Virus record (IMG/VR): IMGVR_UViG_3300009496_000062
Span: 1-26,054 of that record
Source: a virus
DNA: 26,054 nucleotides
Strand: one strand, 5' to 3'
Each line of letters opens with the position of its first letter. The first letter of the stretch is position 1. This document shows positions 1-8,047 of the stretch, piece by piece. A program made the position numbers and the translations under genes. Under the pieces are notes generated by a model. The model saw only the letters and a program-made list of their open reading frames with translations. It searched no databases and was not told where the DNA came from.

Positions 1-3000
1 CTGTAGTTTTACTTTCAGCACCTAAAGCATCTGCTTCACGCTTTAAAAACTCATTAATGTTTTTACTATTATATTTACCAGTTAAAACAAAGTCTACAAA
101 CTTAATAGGATCATTTAAAGATTCTTGATATTCTTTTTCTGTAAGTTCTTTAGTACTTTGCTTGTCACTAGATTTTCTTTGTGCTTCAGATTTTAAATTA
201 TTAAATGCTCCGTTTTCATTAAGTTGTATAAACTCATTGATAAACTCCTTCATTTCAGACAAAGGAATTTCTTTACCTTGAAATATTTCATCAAATATTG
301 CGTCTCTATAACCGGGTCTTTTAGACATTTCCTCTTTAACAATGTCAAGTATGCCTCTATTTTTTAAAGCTTTTTGAAGACCATTTATATAATCTCTAGC
401 TTCTTTATTAACTTTGTTAGTTGCTTGTTTTTTAGTTAGCTTTTCATCTTTCATTAAAGATTCTACTCTGCTAGCCATAGCTTCACTACCTAATCTTCTT
501 TCAAATGGATGATGCCATATTTCATGTACCTCTGTTCCACCAACATTTTCTCTCGCTGTAGCATCTGTATTAATTAGAGCTATAGACTTACCATTAACAA
601 CACCTTGATAACCAAAACCAGTTGAACTAAAATTACCACCATTATCTTCCATGAATTTCTCCATTTCAGCATCGTTCATTTTTTTAATTTCAAAACCTGC
701 TTTCTCGTACTCTTCAATTTTTTCTAACTCTTTACCTGCTCTTTCTACTTTAGCAGCTTCAAGTAATTGCTTTTTAGATCTTAAGTTGACATCTAGTTGA
801 GCATCTATTTCTTCTATTTGAGTTTCATAATCAGCTTTGTCTATACGTTTAGCTTCATAATCTTTCTTTATTTTTTCCTTAGAAGATTCTAATCTACTTT
901 CTGTTATAGATTCGTCTATATACTTTTGGAAATTAGCATTAGTTAAGTCTCCTTGAAAATGTCTTTTAGCTACGTCTCTCATTGAATAACTAAAATCTAC
1001 AACTTGTTGAGCTTGAGCAGCGTCTAATCCATAAAACTCTAACATTTTAACACCAGACGTTCCGTCACTAGTGAAAGATGCAGCTTCTATAACAGACAAG
1101 TTCTTAGCATTAAAACCTCCTACGGATATAGCATAAGCAGCTTGCTCTAATTCCTTGTAACTACCCATAACTGCTGGATTTGCTAAATCTTTAGCTAAAA
1201 CATCTAAAGGTATTTTTAATTTTAATCTATTAGCATTAAATTCTAACGCAGATATTTCTTGACTTTTTTGAGACTCGGATTTATTACTGTTGTTTATTTC
1301 TTCTTTCTTTAATTCTAAAGCTTCATCAACTCTTTCAGAAAAAGCTTCTTCACCTTGGCTATACTCTTCACTTTTATCAGAAACAGTTTTCATGCCAAGA
1401 GATCTTCTGAGCTTGTTCCACTGAGGGTTGTTTCCTCTTATTAAATCTACCTCTGTTCTAAACCTCTCTATAGTCTGTTTACTATACTTGTCTGGTCTAG
1501 ACATACCTAAAAACAATAAAGCTCCGCCTAACTCCATTAAATGATCAGGATTGGTAACATCGTTTAAAGCTTGAGCAACGGTTTTATCACCTGCTAAAAC
1601 TGCACCAACATTATCAGCCGTGCTTATAGTCATAGCACCACCAGCAGCTCCAGTTACTTTACTTCCAGCAGCTATTGTGGTTCTACTTAAAGACTTAACT
1701 GATCTATCAATCAAACTACCAGTATATTTTAAAGCTCCAGCTTCTGTAGATGCTGTAGTAGGAAAAGCATAAAAATATTCTAAAGCATTTCTTTGCGCAT
1801 TAGAACCTGTTTTGTAAGTATCTACAATGGCTTTATTAAACTTGCTAGAAGCTTGTGCACCTTTTAACCTTATAGCACTAGCTGTTAAGGCAAATAATTC
1901 TGGATTTTCTATACCTGGTCCAAAATCTAAAGATCTTTCCATTGCATTACTACCTTGCAAGCCTACGTACTCTGTCATTACAGCGCTGCCATAAGTAGCG
2001 ATGTTCTTAGCCATGCTGCTTGATACTCCACTTCTTAGTAAAGTTCTAAAAGTAGCAGCTCTTAAAACCGCAGGGCCAAATCCCACACCACCAGTTGCTA
2101 AAGTTGTTAAATATATCTCAGCTCCCATTCTCATTAAGCCAGGTATCATTTCACCAGAGCTTTTCCACAGATCGTGTTCTATATGATGTAGATTAGCTTT
2201 GTCTTTATCTGTTTTCTTGATACCATAGACATCCTCTAAGATGTCAAAACCTAATTCACGTTGTTTATCTTTAGTTAAACCACTGTTCATACCTACAGCT
2301 TCAGGAGTGGCCTCTACCACACCTTCTAAAAATCTACCAACACCACTTTCTGTTTTACCAAAAGAAGTTGGATCTGCATTTAAACTCTGCGCAAGGAGTA
2401 AGGTAGACCTATACTCAAGTAAATCATTATATTTTTTCACTAAAGGATCTTGACCACTAGCATCACCATATTTATCGAATAAATAACTGTCTGTTGTTGA
2501 GACTGGTAATGGAGTTAATAAATCAGGCATTTCACCTGTTTCAATCCATTTTTCTATTTTTCTAAAATCTTCATAAGCACTTCCTTCTGCTCCTACAAGT
2601 TCTTGGCCTGCAGCTCCAAACATTTGTAAAATACTACCTTCATTAAGTGTCTCGCTTAAACCTTTTCTTTTTATTTCTTTAGCTAAATTTAATAATTCAG
2701 TATCTGTATCTAGTAACTTTTCATCTAACTTGTCTGGAGCATCTAAAAGTAAATCTTTAACAATGTTTTTAGCGTTTGAATTTAAATTATCTAATTGTTC
2801 TTGTCTATCTTTTCTTACAAACTTATCACCTTGTTTTAATAAGTTAATTTCATCATCATCTAAGAAACTTCTAACTTTATCTAAATACTCTTTATATTTT
2901 ATTGTTTTTTCTTGCCCTTCTTCTAATTTCTTTATTTCAGCTAGTTCAGACTGTAGTTCTTCTATTTTATCTTTACTTTTACCTTCATAATAAGGTAGTT

Positions 3001-4399
3001 CAGCTTTTAAAATTCTATCACCATCTTCTTTAGCTTTTTTTGTTTTAATATCTTGAACAGTCAAAGCTATTACATCTTTTTCCGCTTGTAATAAAGCTTG
3101 CTCTTTACTCAGTGTATTACCTTCAGCATTTAACAATTGTTCTTGTCTTTTTAATACCTGCTCTTGGTTAACACCAGCTTCTATTACCCCTTGTTTAATA
3201 TCATTATCTACTTGTTCTTTACTTCTTTGGTCAACAAGTTCGTTATAAGCCTTAGTAATTAATGGTCCTTCAGTATTTTCTCCCCATGTTTGTGAACCAT
3301 CTAACCAAGCTCTGACATTATTTAATTTTTCTTGGTAATCTGCTTTAGGGCTAATGCTTTGACCTTGACTGTTTACACGCGCGGTGTTTTCAGCAGAGGA
3401 TATAACTTCTTTTGGCATGCCTAGACTTTCTAAAGTTTCTATGGTTTTGTTTATATCACCATCTAAGTCATCACCAATTATATTAGGGTTAAAATTGTTA
3501 TTAGAAACTAATGATTTAACTTCGTTTTTAAAATCAAAGTTTTTCTTAGCTTTTTTATTTTGAATAGACTCTTGCCAAGCTATATTCATTTGTCCAAACT
3601 CAGTGTCAACAGCTAAATCTATAGCTTCATCTAACGATGTTACATTTGGATTTGATCTCATTATAGATATTGCTTTTTGAGTTAAACCAGGAGTAACTTG
3701 CATTTCTACATCTTGACCTTGTTCATTTTTAACCACATAATCTGGACCTAGAGTTCTTATATCATCAGAGTTTTGATACTTGCCATCTTTGTATTTAGAT
3801 TTATTGGCAAACTCTAGAAAATCTATATAGTTATTTCTACTTTCTTGCTCTCTATTTTCTGGATCTACAACTGTATACTCACCACTTGAACTTCTTTTAC
3901 CAGCATTGTAATCTGTATTCATCTGCCATCTAAATACTTCTCCATCTTCATTAGTTACATCTAGCATATCATTAGACACACCACCATTCATTATAGGCGT
4001 GTCAAAAGTGAGATTAGGATATTGAGAAGCTAGCTTTTTTTCTAAATTCTCTTCAGCATTATCAAAAGCTGAATTTTGCCCTTTCATGTTAAAGTCGTTG
4101 TAAGATATATCTTTACTAAACTTTGATTTAGTTGGTTCGGTAGTTTGAAAAACATCTTGTTCTTTTACCCCGTAATCTCCAGATATAGAAACTTCTTCCT
4201 CTGGTTCAACATATGGTTCGATGTTTATACCTACAGCTTTGTTAAACTCTGCATAATCATCACCTAATTCTTCAGAGTGAGTTTCAAATAACATTCTTGA
4301 GTAGTCTTCATTACTCATGGCGGTTTTAAAAGCATCATAATCATTTCCTACTTCGTCGCCGTAAGCAGAGAATAATAACTGTAAATAGTCTTCGTTCAT
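1..4399 (-). CDS. Giant internal virion (ejection) protein with HExxH zinc-peptidase motif, C-terminus outside window
   Basis: I translated this frame by hand: it is open from the ATG at 4399 to the left edge, 1466 codons without a stop, so the protein is truncated only by the window. It starts 6 bp after the previous gene. Visible parts are two 28-residue tandem repeats (residues 2-57), long charged coiled-coil stretches (about 400-580 and 1167-1250), hydrophobic Gly/Ala-rich segments (about 747-785 and 907-966), and near residue 1292 the motif VHEIWHH in a context typical of zincin metallopeptidases (HExxH, H1292, E1293, H1296). Size, position last in the tail/ejection block and hydrophobic segments suggest a counterpart of T7 gp16: carried in the capsid, ejected into the envelope. 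The peptidase activity is inferred from the motif; the third metal ligand is not identified. Confidence 0.8.
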   Translation of the reverse strand, partial: MNEDYLQLLFSAYGDEVGNDYDAFKTAMSNEDYSRMLFETHSEELGDDYAEFNKAVGINIEPYVEPEEEVSISGDYGVKEQDVFQTTEPTKSKFSKDISYNDFNMKGQNSAFDNAEENLEKKLASQYPNLTFDTPIMNGGVSNDMLDVTNEDGEVFRWQMNTDYNAGKRSSSGEYTVVDPENREQESRNNYIDFLEFANKSKYKDGKYQNSDDIRTLGPDYVVKNEQGQDVEMQVTPGLTQKAISIMRSNPNVTSLDEAIDLAVDTEFGQMNIAWQESIQNKKAKKNFDFKNEVKSLVSNNNFNPNIIGDDLDGDINKTIETLESLGMPKEVISSAENTARVNSQGQSISPKADYQEKLNNVRAWLDGSQTWGENTEGPLITKAYNELVDQRSKEQVDNDIKQGVIEAGVNQEQVLKRQEQLLNAEGNTLSKEQALLQAEKDVIALTVQDIKTKKAKEDGDRILKAELPYYEGKSKDKIEELQSELAEIKKLEEGQEKTIKYKEYLDKVRSFLDDDEINLLKQGDKFVRKDRQEQLDNLNSNAKNIVKDLLLDAPDKLDEKLLDTDTELLNLAKEIKRKGLSETLNEGSILQMFGAAGQELVGAEGSAYEDFRKIEKWIETGEMPDLLTPLPVSTTDSYLFDKYGDASGQDPLVKKYNDLLEYRSTLLLAQSLNADPTSFGKTESGVGRFLEGVVEATPEAVGMNSGLTKDKQRELGFDILEDVYGIKKTDKDKANLHHIEHDLWKSSGEMIPGLMRMGAEIYLTTLATGGVGFGPAVLRAATFRTLLRSGVSSSMAKNIATYGSAVMTEYVGLQGSNAMERSLDFGPGIENPELFALTASAIRLKGAQASSKFNKAIVDTYKTGSNAQRNALEYFYAFPTTASTEAGALKYTGSLIDRSVKSLSRTTIAAGSKVTGAAGGAMTISTADNVGAVLAGDKTVAQALNDVTNPDHLMELGGALLFLGMSRPDKYSKQTIERFRTEVDLIRGNNPQWNKLRRSLGMKTVSDKSEEYSQGEEAFSERVDEALELKKEEINNSNKSESQKSQEISALEFNANRLKLKIPLDVLAKDLANPAVMGSYKELEQAAYAISVGGFNAKNLSVIEAASFTSDGTSGVKMLEFYGLDAAQAQQVVDFSYSMRDVAKRHFQGDLTNANFQKYIDESITESRLESSKEKIKKDYEAKRIDKADYETQIEEIDAQLDVNLRSKKQLLEAAKVERAGKELEKIEEYEKAGFEIKKMNDAEMEKFMEDNGGNFSSTGFGYQGVVNGKSIALINTDATARENVGGTEVHEIWHHPFERRLGSEAMASRVESLMKDEKLTKKQATNKVNKEARDYINGLQKALKNRGILDIVKEEMSKRPGYRDAIFDEIFQGKEIPLSEMKEFINEFIQLNENGAFNNLKSEAQRKSSDKQSTKELTEKEYQESLNDPIKFVDFVLTGKYNSKNINEFLKREADALGAESKTT
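4229..4396 (-). repeat. Two tandem 28-residue repeats at the N-terminus of the giant protein
   Basis: Residues 2-29 and 30-57 align without gaps. Shared positions include NEDY at the start of each unit, a Leu-Phe pair at unit positions 8-9, Glu at 15, Gly at 17, Asp-Tyr at 19-20 and Phe at 23. The DNA copies have diverged, so the duplication is old or under protein-level selection. The units are acidic and aromatic, and may form a paired helical module that docks on a partner in the virion; that role is inference. Confidence 0.8.
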
Positions 4400-4405
4400 A
4401 TTATA

Positions 4406-6901
4406 TTATACTTTAAACTTAGCAAGTTGTTCTTTTGTTAAAGTGTATCCATAACCTTTAGCAATATCTTCTACTCTTCTTTTATATTGTTTTTGTAACC
4501 CTTTTTCATTTGGTTCACTATTCGCATATAAATCCACCCATTGATCAAACATTTTTTGATCATCTATATTTTTAAACTTAGCTTTATTATCGTTGTATTT
4601 AGTAGTTGTTTTATTGTAATCTCTAAGATATTCTCCTCTTTCACTAGGCTTGATTGCTCCAGACGCTAATAGCATAGTAACTCTAGGATCCCAACCTATA
4701 TTAACATGCTGCATTCTCATCATTGCTTGCTGTCCATCAGATAATCCATCATAAACTTTTCCACCTAAATCTGTTTTCAAACCTTTTTTAGGTTGATCAC
4801 CTCCCCAATACGTAGCCTTTTTACCGTCTTTATTAACTCCTTCTTGTACTTGGTCTTTACTATTTAAGTAATATTGAAAATCATAATCTTTATAATCTGT
4901 TAAACCATAAGTATTATCACCTGATCTACCACCATAAATAACTTCAGAGTTTCTCATTAAATCTTCTTGCTTTTTATTTTCAGATTTAAAGTCTCTACTT
5001 GACTGTGTTGTTGCTTTTACTTCAGGAGTAGGTTTAACTTCAGGAGTAGGTTTAACTTCAGGAGCAGGTGCTTGAGTTGTTTGAGGTTGTTGTGATTGCT
5101 TCCAGTTATCATACTCTATTCTTCTTTTATCCATCATTGGTAAACTTTCATAGTTTATATTTGGATCTGGAACAAAATTACTTTTAGCCTCTACTTTTGG
5201 TTTAGGTTGATTGTTTTTATTAAAACTAGCAGCATTTAGTGGGTTGTTTTGTTTAACAGCAGGAGTAGTTTGTTCTTCTTCTTTAGTAGAAGTTTCGCCT
5301 TGTAATTTGTAAGTTTTGTTGTTTATGCCAAAGTCTCTTCTAAGAGTGTTCATATCATTAGCATTACCAGTATTATAACTTCTTACCGCATCTCCTACAA
5401 TAATATCGTTTGTTTTAGGATCTCTAGAGATTTTCTTTAAGGTTATAGAGAAAGTACCATCTCCATTATCCTCTGTGTCCATTCTGCGGTCTTTTGGTTC
5501 ATCGCCTGTGAACTCTAAAATACTACCACTACCTTTATTGCTATTACTCATTTTAAAGTTCTTAAGATCATCTAAAATCTCGGCAACATCGCTTTCTGAT
5601 TTAGCATTAGCAAACATATTATCAAAATTAGTAACAAACTCCTTTTCATTATTTGCAGCTTTAAGTTTAGCTATACCTTCGAGTTTACTAATATTAAATT
5701 TTTCTTGAGCTCTTCTCTCAGAACTAGTTTGTGAACTAATACTTTGTGTTTTGTCTATTCTATCTGGCTTTAACAAGTTTGAAGACTCGTCATAATACTT
5801 GAAATAAGCATCAGCTGCTTCTCTTTGTATGTCACTATTGTCCCACATGCCTATAGCTGACTGAACAGCTAAACCGCTTGATAAATCTAAATCATTAGTA
5901 CCTCCTAAACCATCGCCACCTAGTATTTTACCTCCAGTTTGTTGATCTAGTTTTTCTAAAGAAGCCAAAGCTTTAGGATCTCCAGCTTTAGCTTGTTCAA
6001 ACAAACCATTTATTATTACAGGGTAATTATCAGTCATTATCTTTTTATCATCCATTAAAGCTCCAGCGTTTGATCCTGCTAGATTTTGCTTATATAGATT
6101 ATTAGCTTCTGTATAGTCTTCATAACCTTTTTTATTATACTGATTGCTGTTGTCAGCAACTTTTTTAATATAGTCATCGTATTCCATGTCTTTAGCTATA
6201 CCTGCTTGAAATTCTTTTCTCAAACCAGATGGATCACCGTAAGTATTAACATTAATATCACCACTTAAAGCACCTTTAGTAAAATCAACAGCATCAACCA
6301 TTAATGGATTATTTGTTTTTTTACCATTTTTATCCAACTCCATTACACGACCGCCTTTAGCATCATATACCTCAAACTCTACATGGCCAGTTTTTTCGTT
6401 ATAAACTTTCTTAGTTGTACCACCGTTTTCCATTACTTGCATAACGTAGTTTGGTGTTCTAGCATTTAATGATCCCGGTGCGAATAGTTTTTTACCACCA
6501 GCTTCATTATATTTTTCATTCATGCTCGTCCATGCTCCACCAACTTCTGATAACTGTCTAGGTACATTTTTTAAACTCTCTAATTGTTCTCTACACTCAC
6601 TAGTTTCACATCCTAAAAGTTCATAATACTTATTATGCATATTGTGTAAAAAAGCTTTAGTATCTTTAGCATAGTCACCTTTTGGCTTATATTTTTCTAC
6701 TTGCTGATACCACATCTCGTCACCCATAGCTCTTTTCTTCTGCTGTTCTTCCAATATTTCCATATTAGCTTCTATGTTAGCAGCTTGTTGAGCATTAATA
6801 GCATCGAACTCTTCATTAAAATCTTGATTAAAGTTCTTTACCTGCTTGTTAATTTCAGCGTTAGTTTGGTTTATCTGTATTCTTGGATTTTCGTAGCCCA
6901 T
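4406..6901 (-). CDS. Large internal virion protein, 831 residues
   Basis: Not recognised at family level. It is hydrophilic and has a Gln/Asn/Glu-rich helical N-terminus (residues 1-75), a cysteine pair at C98 and C103, a mixed middle region, a Pro-rich linker with three PEVK-type repeats near residues 611-628, and a compact basic C-terminal part containing LSDGQQAMMRMQHVN followed by GWDPRV. It has no signal peptide or membrane helix. It lies between the glycine-zipper protein (15 bp upstream) and the giant protein (6 bp downstream), the position of T7 gp15 relative to gp14 and gp16, so I infer an ejected core protein. The C-terminal segment faintly resembles the Leu-x-x-x-Gln region of phage lysozymes, but no catalytic residues can be assigned. 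Confidence is high for the gene and moderate for the role. Confidence 0.75.
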   Translation of the reverse strand: MGYENPRIQINQTNAEINKQVKNFNQDFNEEFDAINAQQAANIEANMEILEEQQKKRAMGDEMWYQQVEKYKPKGDYAKDTKAFLHNMHNKYYELLGCETSECREQLESLKNVPRQLSEVGGAWTSMNEKYNEAGGKKLFAPGSLNARTPNYVMQVMENGGTTKKVYNEKTGHVEFEVYDAKGGRVMELDKNGKKTNNPLMVDAVDFTKGALSGDINVNTYGDPSGLRKEFQAGIAKDMEYDDYIKKVADNSNQYNKKGYEDYTEANNLYKQNLAGSNAGALMDDKKIMTDNYPVIINGLFEQAKAGDPKALASLEKLDQQTGGKILGGDGLGGTNDLDLSSGLAVQSAIGMWDNSDIQREAADAYFKYYDESSNLLKPDRIDKTQSISSQTSSERRAQEKFNISKLEGIAKLKAANNEKEFVTNFDNMFANAKSESDVAEILDDLKNFKMSNSNKGSGSILEFTGDEPKDRRMDTEDNGDGTFSITLKKISRDPKTNDIIVGDAVRSYNTGNANDMNTLRRDFGINNKTYKLQGETSTKEEEQTTPAVKQNNPLNAASFNKNNQPKPKVEAKSNFVPDPNINYESLPMMDKRRIEYDNWKQSQQPQTTQAPAPEVKPTPEVKPTPEVKATTQSSRDFKSENKKQEDLMRNSEVIYGGRSGDNTYGLTDYKDYDFQYYLNSKDQVQEGVNKDGKKATYWGGDQPKKGLKTDLGGKVYDGLSDGQQAMMRMQHVNIGWDPRVTMLLASGAIKPSERGEYLRDYNKTTTKYNDNKAKFKNIDDQKMFDQWVDLYANSEPNEKGLQKQYKRRVEDIAKGYGYTLTKEQLAKFKV
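5019..5072 (-). repeat. Three tandem 18-bp repeats encoding a PEVKPT linker
   Basis: On the plus strand the unit acttcaggagtaggttta occurs at 5019-5036 and, identically, at 5037-5054; a diverged third copy follows at 5055-5072. It encodes repeated Pro-Glu-Val-Lys-Pro-Thr in the 831-residue protein, a flexible extended linker between its middle region and its C-terminal domain. Two identical copies suggest recent slippage, so copy number may vary between related phages. Confidence 0.9.
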
Positions 6902-6916
6902 AATATTATTTATTTT

Positions 6917-7633
6917 TTATTCTCTAATTGATCCTTGACCAACGAATTCATTATAGCCTACAGCATTAGAACCAGCCTGTTCTAAGTATTGATCATATTG
7001 ACCTTGCATTTGTGTTGTATTTACAGCACCAGCAATATTACCTACACCACTAACAACACTACCAGCTATATTACCGTAAGCTTCCCATTTAGCTTGTTCA
7101 GCAGCAAAACTTTGAGCTTCAAACTTATCTGCTAAATTCTGCGCTCTATTAAGTTTTTGTAATTCTCTACTTTCTTGATATTGCCAAGCAAATTTTTCGC
7201 CTTCAGCTATTTGTTGGTTAATAACTTGTTGTGAATTAGCTATGTTTACAGCATTTTGTCTTTCTTGTTTTTGAATATCTGCTGATATACCTTGCTTAGA
7301 TTTAAGAGCCATTTGAGCTAATGCTGTAGCACCAGCTGCTCCACCACCTGTTTGTAGAATAGTGTCTAAAGTGTTAGCTAATGCTTGATCTGCTTCTTCA
7401 GCTTGAAACTTAGCGGCTTGTGTAGCAACACCAACTTTTTCAGCTTCGTTGGTTAATCCAGCCATTGGGTTTATTACTTCTTGTCTAGAGTCTTCAAGAG
7501 TTTTTATCATTGCTTCTTGTTCTCTTAGTTTTCTCTCTGCCTCACGTTGGTCGTTACCAGCTTTTACAGCGGATGCTATACCCATACCCGCTCCTACTAC
7601 TGTTCCAACTACGGCTGCTGTTACTAATGCCAT
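6917..7633 (-). CDS. Glycine-zipper internal virion protein, T7 gp14-like
   Basis: This protein of 238 residues starts with a hydrophobic Gly/Ala zipper (residues 2-25, with AAVVGTVVGAGMG) and has a second one near residues 187-203 (GNIAGSVVSGVGNIAGAV). Between them lies a long Glu/Gln/Ala-rich helix, probably coiled coil. This architecture, small size and place just upstream of two very large internal proteins match T7 gp14, the first core protein ejected, which forms a channel in the outer membrane. The sequence shows the zippers and helices; the pore role is by analogy. It follows the GNAT gene by 6 bp. Its start at 7633 is preceded by the AT-only leader seen at the other genes. Confidence 0.75.
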   Translation of the reverse strand: MALVTAAVVGTVVGAGMGIASAVKAGNDQREAERKLREQEAMIKTLEDSRQEVINPMAGLTNEAEKVGVATQAAKFQAEEADQALANTLDTILQTGGGAAGATALAQMALKSKQGISADIQKQERQNAVNIANSQQVINQQIAEGEKFAWQYQESRELQKLNRAQNLADKFEAQSFAAEQAKWEAYGNIAGSVVSGVGNIAGAVNTTQMQGQYDQYLEQAGSNAVGYNEFVGQGSIRE

Positions 7634-7639
7634 ATTTAT

Positions 7640-8041
7640 TTATTTTATAAGTTTTACAAATTCAAATGATGGCTCTTCGTCTTTATGCCACCCTAATTTT
7701 TTATACGTTTCTCCAAGTTTCTTGTGTCTGCAAATAGAAAATAAAAACTTATATCCTAAGCTTTTAACCATTTTTTCAGCTTCAATAGTCATTAATTCTA
7801 TAGCTTCTTGTCTATCTTCTTCTCTATAGTCTGGATCCGATATGATCCATTCATATAAAGCTACATCTGCATTTGTTAGATACACAAAAGAAGCCATTAT
7901 TAATTTATCATTAGAAGTTACAACTAAACCTGTTTTAGGTAAAAACCCTTCACCCGGGTCAACCCAATCAGGCCAAGCTTCCCACCATTTTCTTATTGTA
8001 TCTAAATCTTCTTGTTGTAATTGTCTTGTATTTAATTTCAT
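7640..8041 (-). CDS. GNAT-fold (acetyltransferase-like) protein in the ejection module
   Basis: This 133-residue protein has the alternation of a small GNAT domain: an N-terminal helix with a Trp-rich WWEAW patch, a strand with FLPKTGLVV, then ASFVYL, YEWIIS, a long helix (RQEAIELMTIEAEKMVKSLGY), a strand FLFSIC and the C-terminal YKKLGW signature common in GNATs. The acetyl-CoA pyrophosphate-binding loop (usually R/QxxGxG/A before the long helix) is not evident: the equivalent stretch is DPDYREEDRQEA. It may therefore be non-catalytic or bind another ligand. From memory, small GNAT-like genes beside internal-protein genes are common in marine podoviruses. It sits 6 bp from both neighbours, so it is co-expressed late, which fits a virion-associated or morphogenetic role better than early host takeover. 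Confidence 0.7.
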   Translation of the reverse strand: MKLNTRQLQQEDLDTIRKWWEAWPDWVDPGEGFLPKTGLVVTSNDKLIMASFVYLTNADVALYEWIISDPDYREEDRQEAIELMTIEAEKMVKSLGYKFLFSICRHKKLGETYKKLGWHKDEEPSFEFVKLIK

Positions 8042-8047
8042 ATAATA

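Noticed and set aside
7449-7829. Plus-strand frame of 126 residues
   Set aside because: It is antisense to two well-supported genes and looks like a shadow of their AT-rich codons. The other plus-strand frames in the window are rejected for the same reason.
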